The notes under the pieces: model-generated
Seen by the model: only the letters and a program-made list of their open reading frames with translations
Database searches by the model: none
What the model was told of the DNA's origin: nothing
Program-made: the position numbers and the translations under genes
Shown: positions 6,001-7,422 of the stretch, piece by piece
Layout: each line of letters begins with the position of its first letter
Numbering within the stretch: the first letter of the stretch is position 1
NCBI GenBank assembly: GCA_003485765.1
Contig: DNHS01000018.1
Location: 1-7,422, forward strand
Reading direction: 5' to 3'
Length of the DNA: 7,422 nucleotides
Source: Candidatus Omnitrophota bacterium
Lineage (GTDB): Bacteria; Omnitrophota; Gorgyraeia; Gorgyraeales; Gorgyraeaceae

Positions 6001-7422
6001 TATTAAATACGCGATCTTTCTGAATAATATTATTCCCATCATATGTAAATTCTGATATAGTCTTTTCGCTAAGTTCATTTTCTTTTTTATAATTAACCCT
6101 ATATAAGTCTTTTATCCTAGTAGATATTTTCCCATCGGTATTATATTCATTAAATATATCTTCTATGCCTATTAGTAACTCTTGCCCATATAAGTTCACT
6201 TCATAGCTTTCTTTCTTCTGGTGGGATACATTGCCATTTGCGTATTCATAGAATACTTTATCGCGCGACACCTTTTTCTTGGAATCATAGTTTCCTGGCG
6301 TTGCCATTCTATAATAATCTGTAACCTCCTGTATAACCTGACCCTCATTATTATAGGTATAATAAATCTCCTTTTCGCCAACAAGTATCGATCCTGGCTG
6401 CTGCGTCGCCTCTTCTTTAGATGTATAATCATATTCCTTTATAGTCTTCTTTATAACCTTACCACCTGATGTTTCTTCTGTAATTACTTCATAGCTTCCA
6501 TTGATTGCGCCAAAATCGCTTATTATCTGTATTGCATCATTTAATTCAGCCTGGATTAATTTAAGCTCATCTATATCTGACTGTAGAAGCTCATATTTAT
6601 TTCCTGAATTCCATATAGTATCATCCAGCGCATCTCCTAAATTACCTATTGCCTCCAACGCCTGGGCTTGGCTATCCTTTATAAGCTCCTTATCAGCTCC
6701 TTCCTTTACAAGATTATAAAAAGCTGACGCTTTATCCTGGGTGGAATTTAAAAGCGGCAGCAATGCTTGAAGGGCTTCTTTCTGCGACGTTAATTCATCT
6801 ATTGCGCCTTGCAGTTCCTCTACCTTGGCTAGAAGGCCTTGGTTTTGCGCCTGGGTAAGTTCATCTTCTAACGTTTCTATCCTTACGGTTAAAAAGCTTA
6901 TGTTATGCTCTACGCGATGATTAACAGTTACTGCGCTATTAAGGCTTCTCCATGCACTTATCTGGGATAAGCCGAATTGAGAGGTAGTATCTGTATAGCC
7001 GGAGATCTGGCCAAGCTCATTATAGGTAATATTGGCCCTTTGGAGTTTGGTTTCGACGTCAAAAGTAACAGGCAATGCAAATACAGAGGACGAAAATTTT
7101 AAATCATCTCCCATTTTTCCTGAATTAATATTTTCTTTTTCGATAAGGCGAAGTACCGTGCTCTCCTTTTTGCTTTTTGCATCAATTAACGCCTCTTGCG
7201 CCTTGGCAGCTTCCAGTTCCAGCTGTATTATATTCGCTTTTTCTGGGTCAGTTTCTTTTTCATATAACTCTTCATAGGCATAAATATCACTGCGAACCTT
7301 TGAAAGCTCGCTATTTATATCTCCTACCTTTTCTTTCTGCAAATTATATCTATCTTCCAAATTCCATATGATATTATCTAGCTCATACCCTAAACTGTCT
7401 ATTGCCTCCAACGCCTGGGCTT
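1..7422 (-). CDS. Internal fragment of a giant modular coiled-coil / YD-like repeat protein, partial at both ends
   Basis: One minus-strand frame is open from 7420 to 2, giving 2473 consecutive sense codons; neither the initiator nor the stop lies in the window, so the whole protein is larger. The frame was followed codon by codon and stays in phase at every landmark motif, so there is no frameshift. Domain order: heptad-rich helical rods broken by YNELGQ-type hairpins (residues 1-1548), YD-like beta repeats (1550-1905), Ala/Pro/Glu linker (1991-2027), 32-residue tandem repeats (2028-2187), and Gln-x-Ile beta units (2164-2473). I saw no cysteine codon, about eleven Trp (all TGG), and no nucleotide-binding, protease or glycosidase motif. 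YD/RHS repeats are known in bacterial surface and toxin-delivery proteins; long coiled coils usually act as spacers. A surface fibre or adhesin is therefore the favoured inference. An SMC-like ATPase is unlikely because no Walker motif appears and the C-terminal half is beta. No transmembrane segment or signal peptide was seen; either could lie outside. Confidence 0.96.
2..859 (-). repeat. Diverged Gln-x-Ile beta repeats, continuing past the left edge (residues 2188-2473)
   Basis: Units centred on [DS]-x-Q-x-[IV/L] occur at residues 2194, 2230, 2261, 2298, 2330, 2366, 2405 and 2447, preceded by a first one at 2164 in the last 32-residue repeat. Spacing is 30 to 42 residues. Each unit has a Q-x-I-x-I strand, a Y-Y-x-x-G-K-V turn, a second Q-x-I-T-T-Y strand and an [ND]-P-[ND]-[GN] turn. 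Alternate units are more alike: the H-Q-Y-A-G-K-V codons at 384-401 and 591-608 are 207 bases apart, and the V-H-T-Q context recurs 216 bases further on. The last three units share L-K-Y-G-K-V-K-S-Q (117 bases apart at 126 and 243). They seem to be diverged relatives of the 32-residue repeats. The array is cut by the window edge. Confidence 0.8.
978..1044 (-). repeat. 67-bp exact repeat, copy 1 within the 96-bp array
   Basis: Identical over 67 bases to 1170-1236, exactly two 96-bp units away, while the unit in between differs at many positions. The identity spans the G-S-E-K-I-D-I-Q-S-F-D-P-A-T-G-Q part of the repeat. This is the signature of duplication of a two-unit block. Confidence 0.92.
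1170..1236 (-). repeat. 67-bp exact repeat, copy 2 within the 96-bp array
   Basis: Partner of 978-1044 at a distance of 192 bases. A second exact match links 939-976 with 1227-1264 (38 bases, 288 bases or three units apart), so copies have exchanged or duplicated in more than one register. Confidence 0.92.
1340..1450 (-). other. Ala/Pro/Glu-rich linker (residues 1991-2027)
   Basis: Low-complexity sequence with A-P-P-A-A-P-P-A, a run of four Ala and a run of three Glu. It has no repeat motif and separates the irregular YD-like block from the regular 32-residue tandem repeats. It is expected to be flexible and exposed, a usual property of interdomain linkers in surface proteins; a cleavage or hinge role is only a guess. 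Confidence 0.75.
1451..1705 (-). other. Uncharacterised beta-like stretch before the linker (residues 1906-1990)
   Basis: About 85 residues continue the YD-like block with one more S-F-D-E-N patch and a F-D-Q-D-Q-N-L-I hairpin, plus an Ile/Lys/Pro-rich piece (TKIILPPFKKGG). It ends with a K-V-W-T-E-D segment just before the Ala/Pro linker. Not recognised; it looks like degenerate repeats. Confidence 0.4.
1706..2773 (-). repeat. YD/RHS-like beta repeat block (residues 1550-1905)
   Basis: Ten Y/F-[ND]-x-x-G-like motifs occur here. The first four Tyr are exactly 30 residues apart: YNEFSQV at 1552 (2747-2767), YDELGQL at 1582 (2657-2677), YDDFGRM at 1612 (2567-2587) and YNSEGFL at 1642 (2477-2497). 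Later ones are irregular: D-T-T-G-N-I at 1679, F-D-A-K-G-N at 1752, YDRYGNQ at 1797, YDSFGKV at 1865, YDIKGNF at 1879 and YGRLGRI at 1895. Intervening strands carry alternating hydrophobic residues and recurring S-F-D-E-N/S-F-D-K-N patches. This fits the YD-repeat theme of bacterial surface proteins; the longer period argues against a compact RHS cocoon. No C-terminal toxin or aspartyl-protease core motif of RHS proteins was seen. Confidence 0.65.
2786..3598 (-). other. Helical rod segment E (residues 1275-1545)
   Basis: About 270 residues of strongly charged helical sequence (ISKEIDKLIAKGVNKLEIEE, IKTELSSIEEKAEGLIEALE, RIKEEEKKKEYLDRQ), with an acidic loop rich in Glu and Gly near residues 1478-1486 and Trp in D-N-W-A-K and E-D-W-F-D contexts. 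A weak A-L-x-A-L motif at residue 1427 recalls the AQALEAI segments. This is the last helical section; everything downstream in the window appears to be beta. Confidence 0.6.
3617..3637 (-). other. Solitary YD-like hairpin YNSFGQL (residues 1262-1268)
   Basis: A single Y-N-S-F-G-Q-L motif followed by I-Y-S-K-E-K. It has the same relation to its surroundings as the YNELGQ modules: a helical segment before it, a coiled coil starting some 15 residues after it. It could be a shortened third copy of that module, but the conserved Trp and the N-x-T-x-D patch are not found downstream. Confidence 0.55.
3656..4294 (-). other. Helical rod segment D (residues 1043-1255)
   Basis: An Ala/Glu/Lys/Leu-rich helical stretch of about 210 residues with heptad-like runs (LLKEELDSRYLQAKAQ, AEEAKLRAQNIEAI). 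It includes a polar N-G-W-S-N-K-D-H turn near residue 1178 and ends with a proline-containing L-E-I-P-I-K and A-I-P-F before the next YD-like motif. No family recognised; coiled-coil spacer by composition. Confidence 0.55.
4328..4348 (-). other. Solitary YD-like hairpin YNTEGRV (residues 1025-1031)
   Basis: A single Y-N-x-x-G-R-V motif followed by V-E-Y-K-E-E, preceded by a short strand (VIRYDTK). It matches the core of an RHS/YD repeat but stands alone between two helical rods. It is one of four such isolated hairpins in the helical half of the fragment. Confidence 0.55.
4406..5104 (-). other. Long helical rod segment C (residues 773-1005)
   Basis: About 230 residues rich in Ala, Glu, Lys, Leu and Asn with heptad character (for example SLDVYIADLEALSQRLE and DADNAKEANEKVKKML). 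Helix breakers are few: a G-V-S-G-A-G-V-D turn at about residue 840 and a V-P-P-E turn at about 943. The pattern suggests coiled-coil hairpins or consecutive helical bundles rather than one continuous rod. It ends in L-A-D-F-I-P-L-G, followed by a YNTEGR hairpin. Role as a spacer is inferred. Confidence 0.6.
5105..5545 (-). repeat. YNELGQ plus coiled-coil module, copy 2 (residues 626-772)
   Basis: This is the second copy of the module at residues 107-251. It has LKYS, an F-E-M-N-I-T strand, Q-R-S-N, then YNELGQ at residues 654-659 (5444-5461), Trp 24 residues after that Tyr, Asn-Ile at the same offset, then a coiled coil (RIRDLEEKKE, LEQELNFLRGNKTKLENLL), an N-N-T-K-D patch and G-V-D-L-K-E-L. 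Aligned by eye against copy 1 it needs only gaps of one or two residues. DNA identity is low outside the YNELGQ codons, so the duplication is old. The Met/Gly-rich stretch after the hairpin (MRGGNDMGG) is the most divergent part. Confidence 0.75.
5546..5830 (-). other. Helical linker segment (residues 531-625)
   Basis: Mostly helical, charged sequence (NEANQLEQKAKVVED, then a LLNFSQEVYKKN patch and LNKEINNSESVLNIV). It contains one Trp in a G-E-W-A-L patch and ends directly at the second YNELGQ module. Not recognised as any family; probably a short bundle leading into the next rod. Confidence 0.45.
5831..6502 (-). other. Beta-rich YD-like block (residues 307-530)
   Basis: Alternating polar and hydrophobic strands with paired tyrosines carry five motifs of the Y-[ND]-x-x-G-x type: YNNEGQ at residue 356 (within 6335-6358), YANGN at 393, YNTDGK at 426, YDGNN at 460 and YDQNAR at 520. 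Spacing is 37, 33, 34 and 60 residues, longer than the roughly 20-residue period of classical RHS/YD repeats, so this is YD-like rather than a standard RHS shell. Sequence such as KEIYYTYNNEGQVIQEV is typical of beta hairpins. The block separates two helical regions and may form a globular or beta-solenoid node on the rod. A standard profile may not detect it. No active site was seen. Confidence 0.6.
6512..6667 (-). other. Helical segment with AQALEAI...IWN motif (residues 252-303)
   Basis: The segment reads AQALEAI, then L-G-x-x-L-D-x-x-I-W-N and a heptad-like tail (LQSDIDELKLIQAELNDA). It is a diverged second copy of the opening of rod A: the AQALEAI, Leu-Gly, Leu-Asp and Ile-Trp-Asn positions match. 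Weaker relatives with an A-L-x-A-I/L start are seen at residue 892 (4733-4747) and residue 1427 (3122-3142). It ends at about F-G-A-I-N-G, where the beta-rich block starts. Confidence 0.6.
6646..6669 (-). repeat. 24-bp direct repeat, copy 2 (encodes AQALEAI)
   Basis: Identical over 24 bases to 7399-7422 and in the same reading frame. It marks the junction between the end of module copy 1 and the next helical segment. Such exact identity between otherwise diverged helical segments suggests local gene conversion or a fairly recent duplication, although strong constraint on this heptapeptide cannot be excluded. Confidence 0.9.
6668..7102 (-). repeat. YNELGQ plus coiled-coil module, copy 1 (residues 107-251)
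   Basis: The module starts with an LKFS patch, passes an F-D-V-x-T strand and Q-R-x-N, then has YNELGQ at residues 133-138 (7007-7024), a Trp 24 residues after that Tyr, and N-I at positions 41-42 of the module counted from the Tyr. A coiled coil follows (RIETLEDEL, KVEELQGAIDEL), then an N-S-T-Q-D patch and E-G-A-D-K-E-L just before AQALEAI. The same order and nearly the same spacing recur at residues 626-772, with conserved Tyr, Trp, Asn-Ile, Asn-x-Thr-x-Asp and Gly-x-Asp. The YNELGQ piece looks like one RHS/YD-type beta hairpin sitting between helices. Function is unknown. Confidence 0.75.
7106..7420 (-). other. Helical rod segment A (residues 1-105)
   Basis: This charged, Glu/Lys/Leu-rich stretch opens with AQALEAI and contains an IIWNLEDRY patch, then long runs compatible with amphipathic helix (for example QLELEAAKAQEAL). 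It has almost no Gly or Pro until about residue 104. It is read as coiled coil or a helical bundle. It directly precedes the first YNELGQ module. Its opening resembles the segment at residues 252-303, so it is probably one copy of a repeated helical unit whose beginning is cut by the window edge. Confidence 0.6.
7399..7422 (-). repeat. 24-bp direct repeat, copy 1 (encodes AQALEAI)
   Basis: These 24 bases at the right edge are identical to 6646-6669. The two copies are 753 bases (251 codons) apart and in the same frame, both encoding AQALEAI. The match stops at the first base inside this copy's left flank, but it may continue beyond the right edge of the window, so the true length of the repeat is unknown. 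Confidence 0.9.

Noticed and set aside
6196..6432. A 78-codon minus-strand open stretch with Arg/Lys-rich translation.
   Set aside because: It overlaps the long frame on the same strand but in another phase; the Arg/Ile-rich composition is an out-of-frame artefact.
1529..7371. Short plus-strand open stretches, for example 1529-1822, 3357-3641, 4197-4454, 6221-6469 and 7032-7277.
   Set aside because: All lie antisense to the long minus-strand frame, give Ser/Leu/Phe-rich translations expected from reversing Glu/Lys/Arg-rich codons, and match no known protein. They are treated as shadows.
1..7422. Alternative genetic code with TGA read as Trp or Gly.
   Set aside because: No in-frame TGA was found; all Trp codons seen are TGG and Gly codons are GGN, so the standard code suffices.
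6646..7422. Direct repeats as ends of a mobile element or attachment sites.
   Set aside because: Both copies are in-frame coding sequence for the same heptapeptide within homologous protein segments, with no transposase or integrase between them.

Overview
The window lies entirely inside one gene. On the minus strand a single reading frame (codons from 7420 down to 2) runs without a stop for 2473 codons and is open at both ends, so both the start and the stop of the gene are outside. Hand translation gives an internal fragment of about 2473 residues (roughly 270 kDa). No promoter, terminator, RNA gene, intergenic gap, insertion sequence or CRISPR array is visible. Residue numbers below count from the first complete codon at 7420.

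The fragment reads as a modular, probably structural or surface protein. From the N-terminal side (right edge of the window): helical, heptad-rich rod segments (about residues 1-105, 172-303, 531-625, 773-1005, 1043-1255, 1275-1545) are interrupted by short Tyr-Asn/Asp...Gly-Gln/Arg motifs of the YD/RHS type (residues 133, 654, 1025, 1262) and by one larger beta-rich YD-like block (307-530). A segment of about 145 residues, made of one YNELGQ hairpin followed by a coiled coil, occurs twice (residues 107-251 and 626-772) and shows the gene grew by internal duplication. From residue 1550 the helices stop and the rest is predicted beta: irregular YD-like repeats (1550-1905), an uncharacterised stretch, an Ala/Pro/Glu linker (1991-2027), five 32-residue tandem repeats in exact 96-base phase (2028-2187), then diverged 30-42-residue units centred on a Gln-x-Ile motif up to the left edge.

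The organism appears bacterial, AT-rich, with heavy use of ATA (Ile) and AGA/AGG (Arg), TTA and CTT for Leu, and TGG for Trp; no in-frame TGA occurs, so the standard code fits. Giant open reading frames mixing YD-like repeats with very long coiled coils have been reported in Omnitrophota (former OP3), and this is my best guess for the lineage, but it is inference only. No catalytic domain was recognised; the likely role is a long extracellular or envelope-spanning fibre, adhesin or predation-related surface protein, which the sequence alone cannot prove.
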